From NCBI GenBank assembly GCA_014706295.1, contig JACSVZ010000004.1:10636465-10700464 (forward strand): a stretch of 64,000 nucleotides of DNA. Reading direction: 5' to 3'. Under the pieces are notes generated by a model that was not told where the DNA came from, searched no databases, and was given only the letters and a program-made list of their open reading frames with translations. Both the position numbers and the translations under genes were made by a program. Source of the DNA: Lycocorax pyrrhopterus obiensis. Lineage: Eukaryota > Chordata > Aves > Passeriformes > Paradisaeidae. This document shows positions 23,341 through 36,152 of this stretch, piece by piece (positions within the stretch are counted from its first letter, which is position 1; each line of letters starts with the position of its first letter).

Positions 23341-26300
23341 GGAAGGTATAAAAGCGACCAATATGTGGACAAGACAGGATTGCTTAGCGAAGACTGACTT
23401 GGTTACTAACTCTCAGTTGGTCAAGATCCTTGATCTTCTCCCACAATTGATGCATAATTGGCTGAAGTCTGATTAAATTTCAGTGAAAAAGGTACAGCCT
23501 AAGGTGACACAATCATTAATAGAATATAAACTCATAAATGTGAGGCTAGTTTTCCAGGAGGGATGTATTTCTAGTCTTTATCTTAGTTGAGTAGCCTCAC
23601 ATTATTGTCAGCCTTGTGCCCAAACTGCATGACACCTCCTGGGAAAAAAAAATGTAGCTGGAAAAACACAGGGATTTCCTGAAGCAGCGCTGAGCTGCAG
23701 CAGCTCTTCACCATCCCTTTACATCTTTATCATTGCTTATACATTTAAAACCAATTTGAAAATTAAGCAAAGCAAGTTAATACTAATCAAAGGTCCAAGA
23801 CCCCATTTCTTGAGAGGTATATTTCTTTTTCAGATTCTTTTGGGAAAGGCTTTCTTTATAGTTAACAAAACCACTTACCACATATTTATGTGTTTTTCTT
23901 CTGAGTGGTTTCTGGGTTTCAAAGGTATTTCTTTATAAGATCGTATTATGTATTTTATGACTATTTTGAAAATAAGTGCAGTCATGTCTTTATTGTGTTT
24001 TAATTTGATCTAATTGGCTCCAGTCATCTTAATGACCTGCTGTATTCACCATGAACACTCACATGCATTGCCTATGCTGTTAATGTGTTGGAAGGGAAAT
24101 ATTAATGATTACTTCTTCGGTCCTAAAACCTCCTTAGATTTTAGAGAGGGTTTTACTGTAAAGCTTTATGACTTGTCTCTTCCTTACCTACACCCCCACA
24201 CCCCACACACATAAGAAGAGGGAGAAGTTAGGACTCCTGGTGGTGATGGGGAATGCATTTACAAACTTCAGCTAAAAAAGTTCAAACATCTTCTCTCCCA
24301 AGCTTGTGCAGGGTCTGTCATCAGTTTGGGAAGAAAAGGGACCAGTGCTGTAGCTACCAGAGGTTCTGAATCAGCAAGAATCTTCCATCACAAGAATATA
24401 TGGTCTTTGTCCTTGGATTTGTGCCTAGCTCATAGGCATTTTTTTAATGGATAGATTCTTTAAAATTTAATTTGTGTATGGACCCAAGTGTGTGTTTGTC
24501 AGTGTTCTCTGCAGTGTCGTGCTGTGGTTAACTCATGGCATGCTCTGCTGGAAGCTGTCATTTCACATCTAATTGTTTGGTTACAAATGTATGTGTTGTG
24601 GCTAAAGGAAATGTTTTACTATCGATCCTCACTGCTAAATCTAAATCCTTCTCTTCTGGGCATCACTTGTTACAATCTGGTCACTGAATACTGAACTCCA
24701 GGACAGAAGTGGGCACTGAGAAAGTTTAGAGGAGCCCTGAGCCATTTGCTCAGTAATTGGGTGTGCCATTGGCATATAACGTCTGTGTTAATACGCTGTA
24801 ATAGCAGGCGGTAGAAACCCGAAGCCATGAATTTCCCTCCCTGGCCTTATTTCTGTAATTCCGGACAGCTGCATTTTCTGCAAAGGTCTAATTCTCAGTG
24901 TTGCTGAGAGCAGTCACAGAACTGCGTTTGCAGGGTGGTGTGTTGGGGACAGCAGCCCGCACTGTTTGTCACAGTTACTTGGCATCAGCATCCAGCATCG
25001 TCTGGAAACCCCCTCGATGGAACAGAGAGTGAGTTACAAGGTGTAAACACTTTCCTAATGCTTAATTCATGTGTAAGGTACTATTTAAAATGTGTCCTAA
25101 TTAGGTGCAAAATAATTTGTGCTGGAATATGCCTTTCCACACTGGTGGCATAGAGTCATTCCTCAGGTATGTTGGCTCTGGAGCAGGGCATTGTGCCCCT
25201 TAAGGCTAATATATTTAATTTCCTCCATACTTGCATATAGTTGGTCCTTTTTATTCAAATAATAATAAAAAGAAGAAAAAGTCTAATGCATGGCAGGAAA
25301 ATAAACAAAATTTCTCATCACTACAGGCAGCTGATAAGGAGGAAAGGTTAGAATGGGTTAGAATGGAGACATTTATAAACTTTAAGTGCAGTGGTTGCTG
25401 TTCCCACTCTAATATGTTCCCTCAGTAGCCAAAGCCAATGCTCAGTACTTGAAAATTAATCTTTGATGCATGAGATTTTGTCTGCCTGAATTTTGCTTGT
25501 CTCATTTTAAATGGTGATAGAAATTGCTTACTGTAGTAAAACACAACATTAACCTCATAGTGTGTTGGCACTTTGTGATTTATGCTGGATAAGTCTCTGA
25601 AAAATATGCAGCCTGTCTCCCAAACCTGGATTTAGCTTATAAAGTGTGTTGGCACAGGCTTGGGGCTTGAATTAGAACACTAACTGCTGATCCTCGATCT
25701 CCCTAGGGTAGCAAAAAGGTTTAAAATTGGAGCCCCTCAGAGGTCATTACCTTCATATCATTTCTTCAGATTAATAATAATTATATGATTGTAGCTTGAA
25801 TGTTTTAAAAACAGTACAGCCTAATTTTCTGCCTTGAAAGCAAAGAACAGGATTCCTTTTTGTGCTGAATCTGCACACTACACAGCCAAAAATATGAGGA
25901 ATTATTTGCAAATGGAAGTAATCAGATCATAAGTAATAAATAAGGATTTTCTTTCTACTATTTTGACATAAAGCAGAAGGAATAATATGAACCTGAAAGG
26001 TCCTGTGATTTTTTTGGAGTTCTCCTTCACTCACCCACAAACCTTGCTGCTGAGGTTTAAAGCTGCTAATTTGGTTTTGGGGGGTTTTTTCTGATTATAT
26101 TTTGAAGGAATAATACAGATGAAAAGCAGGACTGTTTTGTGAGGACTTCTTTATCTGTAATGTAATTGCTTTAGACCAGGCTTAAGTGGAAAGGATGAGA
26201 AGGTTACCTAAAATGGTTTAAAAAAGATCTTTGTTTCACCCAGCAGAGGAATTTGGAGGCTGTTCCACGTAACAATGTTTTGGTCTATGGACTTAGGGGG

Positions 26301-28290
26301 TCTTTTGGTAAAAACTAAGGTCAAACATTTGAAACATTTCTCTTTAGGAAGAAAACAGCAGAGACTATGGGGTGTAAATAATGTTTTAATTGCTGTAGGA
26401 AGGAATCTAAATACTGATTAACCAGATAGTAAAAAGAAATAAAATTGGTATTATTTTACATGTTGAAGATGCTGTTTCACCACTGGTGAAAAGAGAACAT
26501 AATCCAGGATCTTTTACCTTCAAGTATGGGGATGAAATTCATGTGGATTTTTGTTATTGTTGCTGTTCAGCACTAGAAATTAGTTCCCCCTTTATTTTAG
26601 ATTTCTGATAGCATCCCCCTTTTCTTAATTCTGCCTTCACACAGATTTTTTTTTTTAAGTTTCATTTGACTTGTCATGCAAGTTGAAGAACATACACTAA
26701 GGTTTGGGGTTTTTTTTCATTTCTTATAATTCTCAGATTAATTCTTCCTTTTTTGGTATTTGTGAGTTTTCACTGGTGTTTATGAAGATTCTTGAGCTGT
26801 TGTCAATGATTTTGTACCTTTTTCAAATATCAAAAAAGGCAAAGCAAGTGATGGAGGGGACACATTTACACTACTGTGTATCTGTAGCTCTGTGCAAGCT
26901 AGTCGGGGTTGCAGATTATTTACACCATTGCATGGCTTGCAAGTGTTGTGCCATTTATTCTTTTCTGAATAGATGGCAATGTCTTTTAGATTAATTAGCT
27001 GATAAAAAAAAGTAGATTCTGGATGTGGTTCATTTTTGGCCATTTACAGAATACTTGGAGAAGTTTGTAATGGTTGCAGCACAGGGTTCTCAGCTTTCTG
27101 GACTTGGACTGAAGTTTCACTGCTGGGAATACAGAGGAGCTTTGAAATCCATCATCTGCAGGGCACAGCAGTCACTCTGATCTGGGATTTAGACCTTTCT
27201 GGATGTCTTTAAATGTTAACAGAAAACCCAAACTGTGACTTAAAAGACTCAGCAGTACTCCAAGGGACTGATAATAGTTCTAGGACCAGGTTTAGGAGGA
27301 AACTGTATTCATGAAAGATGTAATATGCTCAGCGTAAAGTTTTTATGGCTGTTTCTGCCCGTGTGTTGGTTTGTAGGTGAGTATAATTTTTATAATTTAT
27401 GCAGTAAGAAGGTAGAAGAAATTATGAATTCAACAACTGTGATGAACTTTGAATTACATCTTCTTACATACTCTTGCTTCGCTATTTGTCATGATATGAA
27501 TCTATCTTCTGGCTCCTTGGGAAAGTGAGTTTTACTGAATTCCCTTTAACACAGTGGTCTGAATTCTTTTATTTCCTAGTGATATGTCAGAGAGATGGAC
27601 AGAGAAATGTCTGACCACCTTAATGTTTCAACATGACAATGTGTTAGAGCATCGCTGCACTCTTCTAAGTCTGCTTCCTATTTAGTTTTTCAGTAAAAGT
27701 AGCTGGTAGCTTTTCAAGGCTTATAAATAAATAAACACCTAAATACATAAATGTGAAATGCTTTGCAACACTAAAAATAACCCCTTTGATATCTGATTAG
27801 ATCTATGTCTGTCTGGATCACTATTTTTTTTTCAACTTTCTCACTACACTTCCAGTATAATTTCATACAATGTTTTCATTAGAACTAAAACATGTGGGTT
27901 GGTTTTGAGAAAGTAAGAATACAATAAGAATATTGTTTAAATATCTCATAGTCTTCATGGGCTGTAAACAGCAGGTCATCAAGGCAGGATTGTAAACTGT
28001 TTGAAGTACCCATGAACACAACAATTTCTGTTGAAGCCTTTTTGTTTTAACAGCTGCATTATTCAATTTTAATCCTCCAACAGAACTGGGGAAGCTCCAC
28101 ACGTGTTTATATGTGACACAGAGAGGAGGAAAAAACCCCTTGAGACTTTGAGAGGTGTCATGGACGCAAAATAATGTCATATAATACACTCTGAAAGATC
28201 GCAGTTTTGAAAATCACAATTCACTCAAGTAAAAGATTGCATTTATGTCGGGTGTAATCCTGTCAGAGGTGTAATCTTGTTTAAAACGGC

Positions 28291-28302
28291 TTTTTTTTTT
28301 TT
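28291..28302 (+). repeat. Poly(T) run, 12 bases
   Basis: A T homopolymer followed by CCCC, about 600 bases upstream of the solo LTR and not part of it. Confidence 0.8.
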
Positions 28303-29129
28303 CCCCACAAAAGGAAGCAGAAACGGTCCCAGGGAAGACTGTTCATTTAAAATTAATGTGTTGCAATACAGCCCTATTAATGAGAAGCTGAAACTGAAGT
28401 TAATGCAAAATTGACTTGGAAGCCACGGATATTGTTGGATTTCTTTCACTTTAGAGAGTTGAACAAAACAAATACGGAAAACAAGTCACTGTAAATCCCA
28501 ATCTTACACTTGCCAAAGAAAGACAATTTCTGAAAGTGAGTTTTGCCTTTGAATGCTTGGCCCCAGCCAAAGGAAGGATAAAACTGCCTCCAGAACTGCC
28601 AGATCCCTGCTTTGTGCTTGTTTTTTACAGGACATAAAAACTCTCCTCTTGTTGTGATTTATTGCTAAAGAATATTTATTACCTGTCTTGCTTAGGGCCT
28701 ACCACTGTGTTAGCTTGGGAATAATTAGTGTAGAAGTAAAGAAAACTTGTATTATACATGTTTCCCGCCATGGGGAATTCAAAGGCATCAGAGAAGAGGC
28801 AGAAGATCCGCGACGGAGGTCTCTGAGTCTTACAGAAACATGGATGTCCTTTTGCACCTACACATCTGATGCCTTAGGTTTTAACTTTTATATTTTTCAA
28901 ATCCTGTACTGCTTAGTGTGTAACCTGTAGCCTATTAATTTCTGCTCTCTCGTGCTACTTAGACATAACAAAGCCTCTCCAGGCCTGCTCTCCAAGGACA
29001 CCCAGACTGTCCTAGGCCCAAAATGTGTAAACCAAAGACTCTGAAGGGGGGGGGGAAGCTTGGGGAAATCACATCATTAACTGAAGCTTTAATTGGAGAA
29101 TTAACCCTGATATGCAAATGAACCAAACC

Positions 29130-29137
29130 TATAAAAG
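29130..29137 (+). promoter_or_regulatory. TATA box inside the solo LTR
   Basis: TATAAAAG sits about 95 bases before the LTR AATAAA, the spacing expected for a compact LTR with a short R region. If still active it would drive transcription in the sense direction of MACROD2. There is no evidence of activity from sequence alone. Confidence 0.5.
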
Positions 29138-29225
29138 TGTGAAGAACTCGTGACCTATCGTCCATCTTGGGGTCCATCTCGGCAGTGGCCTCTGGCTCCC
29201 CAGGGGTACCTTTGAAGGCCCTTCA

Positions 29226-29231
29226 AATAAA
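29226..29231 (+). terminator. Polyadenylation signal AATAAA inside the solo LTR
   Basis: The canonical AATAAA is followed within about 30 bases by a T-rich and GT-containing stretch (TTATTCCCTTACTCCTGTCTGG), as in functional LTR polyadenylation sites. Because the LTR lies in the same direction as the host gene, it could in principle cause premature polyadenylation of the intron transcript. Confidence 0.5.
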
Positions 29232-31582
29232 CACCGACTTTTATTCCCTTACTCCTGTCTGGTCTCTATGTCTAGGAGTCCTCTTCAGGCATCACATCCA
29301 TGAGTCTTCTTTCTGTATGGAACTTTAATTTTTCAGTTGGAGTATCTGGCGTTCTCTCTACATTCCCCAGATACTTTTTGTGCAGTTAATATAGCTTGTA
29401 ACACTTTAAGATCTCTAAAACCACAATAAGATTTCCTTTCTTTTTTTTTTCCCCCGTCTTTTTGTTGTTGATTTTAGACAATGCTTTATTTAGCTTTCCT
29501 ACCAGCTGGTTGTGTCAAAAAGAGCAGTTAGTTCATGGGTCAGAGAATCCCTTGTGATCATACACAGAGGGTGAGGCTGAAAATGAGAGAGGACTTCTTT
29601 GGTCTTTTTTTTAGTAACAATATTTTAGAGGCCCAATGGCCACGAATCAGAAATCAGGGCAGCACGAATGAGTAAATCCCCTGTATGGCAGACACAGCAT
29701 TTCTGAAAGGAAATCCTCTAAGGTGGAACAAACCCTCACCTCGTAGACGAAAGAGCTGGGGGGCTCTGGTCTTTTTCACATGTTGTGATGCTGCTCCATG
29801 TGTTGTGTTTGGCTGTAGCATATGAAGGAATTGTTGCTTCAGAGCTCGTTCCACTGCTCCTCCCAAACAGCTCAGAGCCACCCTCATGCCTGCAGGGATG
29901 CAGAATGTAAGTGCTTGTTTAAAAATAAAAAATACCCGTCTGTGTGTGTAACCCACATTAGACATGTGGACTGGCGTGACAACAACAGGAAGGAGAAAGT
30001 TTCTAAATCTGACTTAGGCTGACTGTCTTTTAGTAGGAAAGGATCACAATTTTTTTCATTTTTGGAATATTCAGTGCTTTAAAAGTATTCTTTGAATTAA
30101 CTCCACCTGTGGAAGTGACTTTTGTATCGAAGTGATACCTAGTGAGGACAAACTGAGGGTGTTAGAGCAGTTTGAGTAATCCATTGAGCCGGCATAATTT
30201 GGTAATAATTTTCTGTCACTCCTATTCAGTGTTGGATTTGAATCAGAAGTGTATAAGCAATTGCTCTGTAACCCATTATCTAATCTGCTACCTTGTAAGA
30301 ATCCTATTTTATTAAATAAATGGTAATTCATATTAGATGCAGGTGTGGTAAGTCCATGTCTTGTGTTTTTTCAGCAGTCTGAGATTTTGATGTACCCCTG
30401 TAGGGTGAATGAATGGTTACCTAATCTGCCTAGTTTTTTGGGGGGTGAATTCAGTGTTTTTAAACCTGGGAAAACTTTAGGCAGGGCTGGTTGCACTGAG
30501 CCCTGCTCTGAAATAAATGCTTCCAAGGTGGTCACCTCTTGGTAGTGCCCCTTTTAGCCTCATGTGCAAAACACATGTTTGTTCCCCTCCCACACTTTCC
30601 TCACTTTCCCATATTATCCAGCCACTCAAACATATGTCCCAGCCTATGGCAGAGGAATTCAATGTGTTTCTTTAAAAGAGGGCTTTGCATTTAACTATTC
30701 CTTCAGGCCCTCCTTAATACAAACCAGTGATAATGCTCATTTGAATTATTGTGTGTTTTGTTGGAGAAATTGTAATGGGGATGTGCTGTTGCTGTTTGGA
30801 TAACAATGTACTTACCTGCCAGTGTTTTAAATCATAAAAGCACTTCCACTGGCTTTCGGTATCTAGATGTTCAACATCAGGAGCTGTGATTTGGCTCCAA
30901 GCCTGGCATCCATTATATGTTGCACCTTTAGCCTCCAAATTGGTAAAATGGCAGGCATACAAGTAACAGCATACAATTAACTACAGTTTCTTCTTTAAAT
31001 GCTGCTCCTGGCAAGTACATCATCCTTCTCCCACCTCTGCATTTTTCTGCTTCTTCAAGCTTTCCTTCCTCTTTCCAGCACCTCCTTGTGCAGTCACTTC
31101 AAGTGGTGATCTCTCAGTCTTGTTATTGTGTATTTTCAAGGATATTTATTTTTCATCTGTTATGCACCTTGTTTTAATATATGCATTACCAAGATATTAG
31201 ACATTTCTCTTTTTCCTACATGAGGTGTGCTATGTACCATACTCTCTTCCATACGTTCAGGGAATCCTCCTTCATTTTTACCAGTCACAGCTCTTGAAAC
31301 ATGGCTTGTGTATCAATGATCAAACCATACCCATTTTAAAATGCATTTCTTCTTCTTCTTTCCTATCAGATATTGAGAAATGGTTGACTGCAATTTCTCA
31401 AAGTTGCAAGAACTAGTCTAAGCTTGCCTTCTGATCGAATAAAGACTTAAGACATAATGCTTTATAACAGGCCAGACTGTGATTAAACACATGGAGTTTT
31501 AACTTGTGAATACTTGACCAAATAAATGCCATAATCAACTGGAAGAGATGGCATGTGATGATTTGCTGGGTGTGAAAATCAT

Positions 31583-31628
31583 TCTTTATTACTTTCTTTC
31601 TTTCTTACCTTCTTTATTTCTTACTTTC
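31583..31628 (+). repeat. T/C-rich (TTTC)-like tract
   Basis: A pyrimidine-rich tract with three TTTC units in its core (31593-31604) and looser CTTT units on either side. It lacks a downstream AG and open exon, so it is unlikely to be a splice acceptor tract. Confidence 0.6.
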
Positions 31629-34600
31629 ATGACCCGAGTTTTCATTTGCGATCTGTCTCACAATATACATAGAATCTTTAAAACTATCAGTTGTTCGGGT
31701 TTTTTAAAGAAATTGTGGCTTTCTAGAGGGTTGTGTTTTAGGCCTTCATGGGGAATTATGTGTTGCATTGGTGGGTTGAGCAAATATTTTTTTATCTTGC
31801 CTACTGTAGCATCACTCATGGCTAGTTCCTATTAAAAGTATCTTGAGACTTTGGTAAAAATCATGCTTTTCTCCCTTTTTAAAGGATCATTGTTTTTGGA
31901 AGCTAGAGAGACTTCTTTGTTTCTTAGCTTTTGGTCTCAAACAGAATGCATTTCTTTAGCTTTAAAATGCGAGGTTTCTGTTAAACCACGGGTTGTGAGA
32001 TCCCTTCTTTTGTACATTTATGTATGAAGGTATTCATTTGAGGGTAATTCCAAGTAAAAAGAAAGTCTCTTGTTGCACACTGGATGTCTGCAGGTGTTCT
32101 AATCTCCTGCTATATCACTGTCTGGGAGATTTCACCTTCATGTTTAGGGAGTTCATTTGGCTAATCAGGATTGGCAACTCTGTGCAAATGAGATTGTAAA
32201 TGAAGCTTGAAAGTGGAATTTATTTTAAAGAAAATGTTTGGATTAAAGAGGCTGTGTTATATTTATCTTTCTAATTTCCTCTTCCAGCTGAACACCCTTA
32301 ACATTTTCATATTTTCTTATATTAAAAATTTTGAAAATCAAAGAAATTAAGGTGAATCATTAATATAAACTGCTGTTTTTTCCTGAGTATCTGTCATACT
32401 TAATGCATTCAGAACGTAATTGTAGTGTATGGAGAATTCAGTCCTAACAAACAAGCTGAGAAAGAGACAAGTAAATTGGTTTTCCTTCTTCATTTTGAAA
32501 TGTTTTCTTGAGAACAATGTTCTGCAGCAAAGAAGGTTAAATTATGGCTCCCATTTAGGTAGCAGCTCTGTGTTTTAGGAGCAGCGAGAGATGTTATTAA
32601 ATGCCATTTCTCTCTGAAGTCCTTCCTAAACTCAGTGGAGCTGGTTTGAAAACTGATAGCGCTTTGCCCTTCATGAGCAGCTGGCTTATCTTTATGTTCC
32701 TCGAGACTTGTGGAATTTATTAAATCCTTTAAGGAATAAAAATGGCATATACTTTATACGCACAGATTTTTATCTATTTCCTTTTACTTTATTGACGTTC
32801 CATGCGCATGCAAGGTCAGTGATGTCTCTGGTGCTGCCCGTGCTGGCAGAGCTGTGCTGTTCTCACAAGCACTCCCGGTTCTCTTCCTTCAAGTTCCTAC
32901 TTGACTCACAGAACGTTTGCATTGCTGTTTTGCCCAGTTCCTAACAATTCCCTGAGGAGCTCTTTTCACTTTCTGTAGAGCATTTACATTTTATCTTTTT
33001 AAGAGAGGAGTTTTGGCATCAATCTTTTTTCTACCCTAATGGGATTGATTTTGGAGTTACCTACATAACCATTCCCACATTCCTGCTTAAGTATAAGCCT
33101 TCAAAATACATGGAACAATAACCATTACATATCAGAAGATTAACTAGACTGGAGAACAATAAAACGTAGTGAAGCAGGACTCTTCAAGTGATGTGGAATG
33201 ATTTTTGAAGCTTATGTCAGTTTTGTGAGAGCTTTAATTTTACATCCCTATATGTTTCAGATTACTTGACAATAGCAAGCTAATAGCAGGGTGTACTTTT
33301 TCTACTTAGAGAAGGGAGTGGAACAATTTAAAAAAAAATTAAAGTAGTTTCTTGCTTGAGAGGAGGAATGGTGCTTGCTGTTTGAGAATTTCTATGAGAA
33401 AAAGTTCAGTTTGCCCTCTGTTGAAGTTGTCATTTCAGCAACCTGAACAAAGTGGTGGCGGAGAATTTTTGCTTGTAAAGCCTTTTGGGGAGCTTAATGT
33501 AGTTTGCAAGTTTTCCTGTGACATTTAATAACAATTGGTTAGGTTGTGGCAGTGTCACAATCCATATTTATGCATCAGAGATTGGTTTTCTTACCTTGGC
33601 TTGTGCCCTTTGTGTTAAAATGGTTGCTGTAGAGTTAAATGTGCTGGCTGTGTAAATCTGTTTCCATATTGTGGATAGCACTGAGTGTGTATGTTCATGT
33701 AGCATATGGTCATGTTCTTCAAACAAGGGAAATCTAAAAAGAAGGAATTTCTGAAATACATAAATGAGCACAGATCTTTCTGGAGGACAGCAATTTCTCA
33801 ACAGTCAAATAATTTTACAATTTTTTTTCTTCTCATTTTTTCTGGGCTTTCCCAGGCATGGTTAATGCATGTATGTAATTCCAAAACAATGGAAAGAATA
33901 ACATTCTGGGATGGCCTTCTAAACAAAAGAAACACAAAGCTGGAATGCTGAAATTAAGGCTGGAATAGCTGGGAAGAAAGTTTGTTAAGAGATGTATAAT
34001 TTTGAAGGTATTAATTCTTTGCAGCCCGAGCTGTCATGTTTCAGACTGCTTCCTGCAGCAGAATAGCAGAAGTTACCAATTCAGATTGTCAACACAGAGT
34101 AAACAGTCAAAATAAATTAAAATTGCCCTCTGTGATTTGTTGTCCCGAGGAATTTGAAAGGAAGTGGTGTTATTGAGATATGTTATTTTCTCAGCAGGGA
34201 AAGCAAATGTGCCTTCCTAAGACTTATCTGTCACTTCCTAAATACCTTATTCAAAACCATGCATATATTTTCATTTGTTTGTGATAGGCATACAAGTGGG
34301 AAGTCTCCATTCATCCCTACTGCTCTCAACATAATATTAAACAAGGTTGACAGGTCTTGTAATTTGTTTGCTGCTTCTATTCTTTCATTTCTTTTTCTTC
34401 AGTTCACAAAAGAGCTGTATTCCAACTCCTGTCACTTTTTGTGTGCTAAACTCACTTCAAGTGAACCTACATTTCAATCTCAAATCTTCTGCTCTGAATT
34501 AAAAGGTGACTGCACTTACATGAATAGATTTTGAGGATGAAAATAATAAGCTTCAGTAGCTTAAAATTTCATTGCTAAGTCTGTTAATACGCACTAATTC

Positions 34601-36078
34601 TAAGCACTCCAGTGCTGATTTAAGATCTTACTAGGAGCCTTTTCAGAGAGATTGGAGAATGAGTGCATGGGTACTAGGCACATGGGAAAGTCTGGCCATT
34701 AAATAATTCTTTAGATTAAAAAAAAAGCAAAAAGGCACTGGGGAGCCTGAAGACTTTTGCTTAAAACGTGCCTGGGGTTGAAAATTCATTCCAGCAGTCT
34801 ATGATTGCTGCAAGCATCCAAATGCCTTAAGAAAAGGTTTGCAGCTACTTTATGGGGTGTGCTGCTTGATGTCAAACCTCCAAGTATGCATTTGCATTGC
34901 CTGGGAGTGTCACCCTGGCTGTACAAACTTAAAGTCTTAAAGTATTATGTTATGGGGGGGAGGGAACAGAGGAGAAGAGGAATTCAGAACTTTGACCAAA
35001 TTTAGAATTTAGGCCAAAAAGTTGCCTCTTAGCTCCCTGCCATTTTCCTTGTTAAAATTCAGGGAGATGTGAAAGGAAGAGGAATAATTGGGTGATGAGT
35101 TGCTACATGAAAATTCCAAGGAGGAGTTTTTGTTTTGTGGCTCTGTGTCAAGAGCTTCCTTACTATGTGACTGTTTCATAAAATGAGTGGAGAAGTGGTT
35201 GACAGTGTGGGTATATTGAAGGTGACTACAGTAAACTGTCATTAAATGACCAAGATCGTTTACCCTGTGTGACTGCTCTGCCCGTGCCCTGAACACCAAA
35301 TCCTGCCAGGCTCTGGGCACCTCTGGAGCTACTAGTGGAGTAGCAGAGCCACTGCTAAAAATCCCAACTTGCTTTACAGGTTTCCTGGCACCTTTCTGCA
35401 GTAGATGGAGGAAGAATGTACCAGACTTGTTGGAACAGACTGGTCTATGAGTGCATGGAAAAATTTCTTCCAGCCATACCATGACTGGAGATAGGGTGTG
35501 TCCCATGCAGCTTGAGAAGGGAAAGATTGTTTCCTGGAGGCAATCATCGTCCTCCTGGCTGCCTCTCCCAAGAGTGAGCTCAGAGGCGTGTGTAGGAGGA
35601 GACCCATTCATCATGGCCCAGGTCTGCTGTCAGAGCCTGCTCCTGTGTGTAGCTGTAAGGATCTGCCTTGGAGTTGTGCTCCTTTAATCCGTTCACACTC
35701 TGCCCGCAGAATGCAGCCTTTGTGCTTGACATCATGGTGCCCTGCTTGGTCTTGCAAGCAGAGGAGCAAGGCAGTCTTCTGTCTTCCTTGTGCCTCATTT
35801 CCATGGCAATAGTGAATTAATCCAGCATTTTAAAGTTTGGAAAGGATTTAGACCTAGCTGTGCATTCATTTTGGATTTTCTTAATTGTGATTCCTCAAGG
35901 CGCAAGTTTAAAATAATAAATCAGGAGGTACATATTTCCCTGTCTGGTCACTAGTAATAAAGTATCAAACTTAATCTTTTAATTGTTAGTAGATCAGACT
36001 TCTAGACATTTGTCTTAATGCTTGGTTCCATGTTTAGTAGATGGTGGGGGAAAAAAAGGACTGTTTCATGGTCCTTTG

Positions 36079-36152
36079 CAGGGCCAGGAGTTGGACTCTA
36101 TGATCCTTCTGGGTGCCTTCTTCCAATTCAGCATATCTGTCATTCTGTGATC
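36079..36152 (+). mobile_element. CR1 LINE, short 3'-end remnant
   Basis: The sequence shows the usual CR1 tail: GGGCCAGGAGTTGGACTC, ATGATCCTTCTGGGTGCC, TTCCAATTCAGCATATCTGT and the closing CATTCTGTGATCAT, a decayed form of the ATTCTGTG terminal repeat. It is a strongly 5'-truncated, non-coding fragment lying in the sense direction of the gene. The start is approximate because homology fades into unique sequence. Confidence 0.78.

Larger units (their letters stand above)
28905..29296 (+). mobile_element. Solo LTR of an avian endogenous retrovirus
   Basis: The block has the layout of a retroviral long terminal repeat on the + strand. There is an octamer-like ATGCAAAT at about 29112, a TATA box (TATAAAAG) at 29130, and a polyadenylation signal AATAAA at 29226. 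The latter is followed by a T-rich R/U5-like end, TTATTCCCTTACTCCTGTCT, and a terminal stretch CTCTTCAGGCATCACA ending in CA. No gag, pol or env sequence and no second LTR flank it, so it is best read as a solo LTR left by recombination. The 5' edge is uncertain. A TG at 28905 is preceded by AATCC, and CATCC follows a CA at 29293-29294, which would be a five-base target duplication with one mismatch. Starts at 28917 or further in are also possible. A run of ten G residues lies at 29046-29055. I cannot assign the exact family, although the form recalls avian ERVL-type LTRs. Confidence 0.68.

Noticed and set aside
34780..34808. CR1-like ending (TTCCAGCAGTCTATGATT)
   Set aside because: Only about 18 bases resemble a CR1 end and no upstream CR1 blocks were seen.
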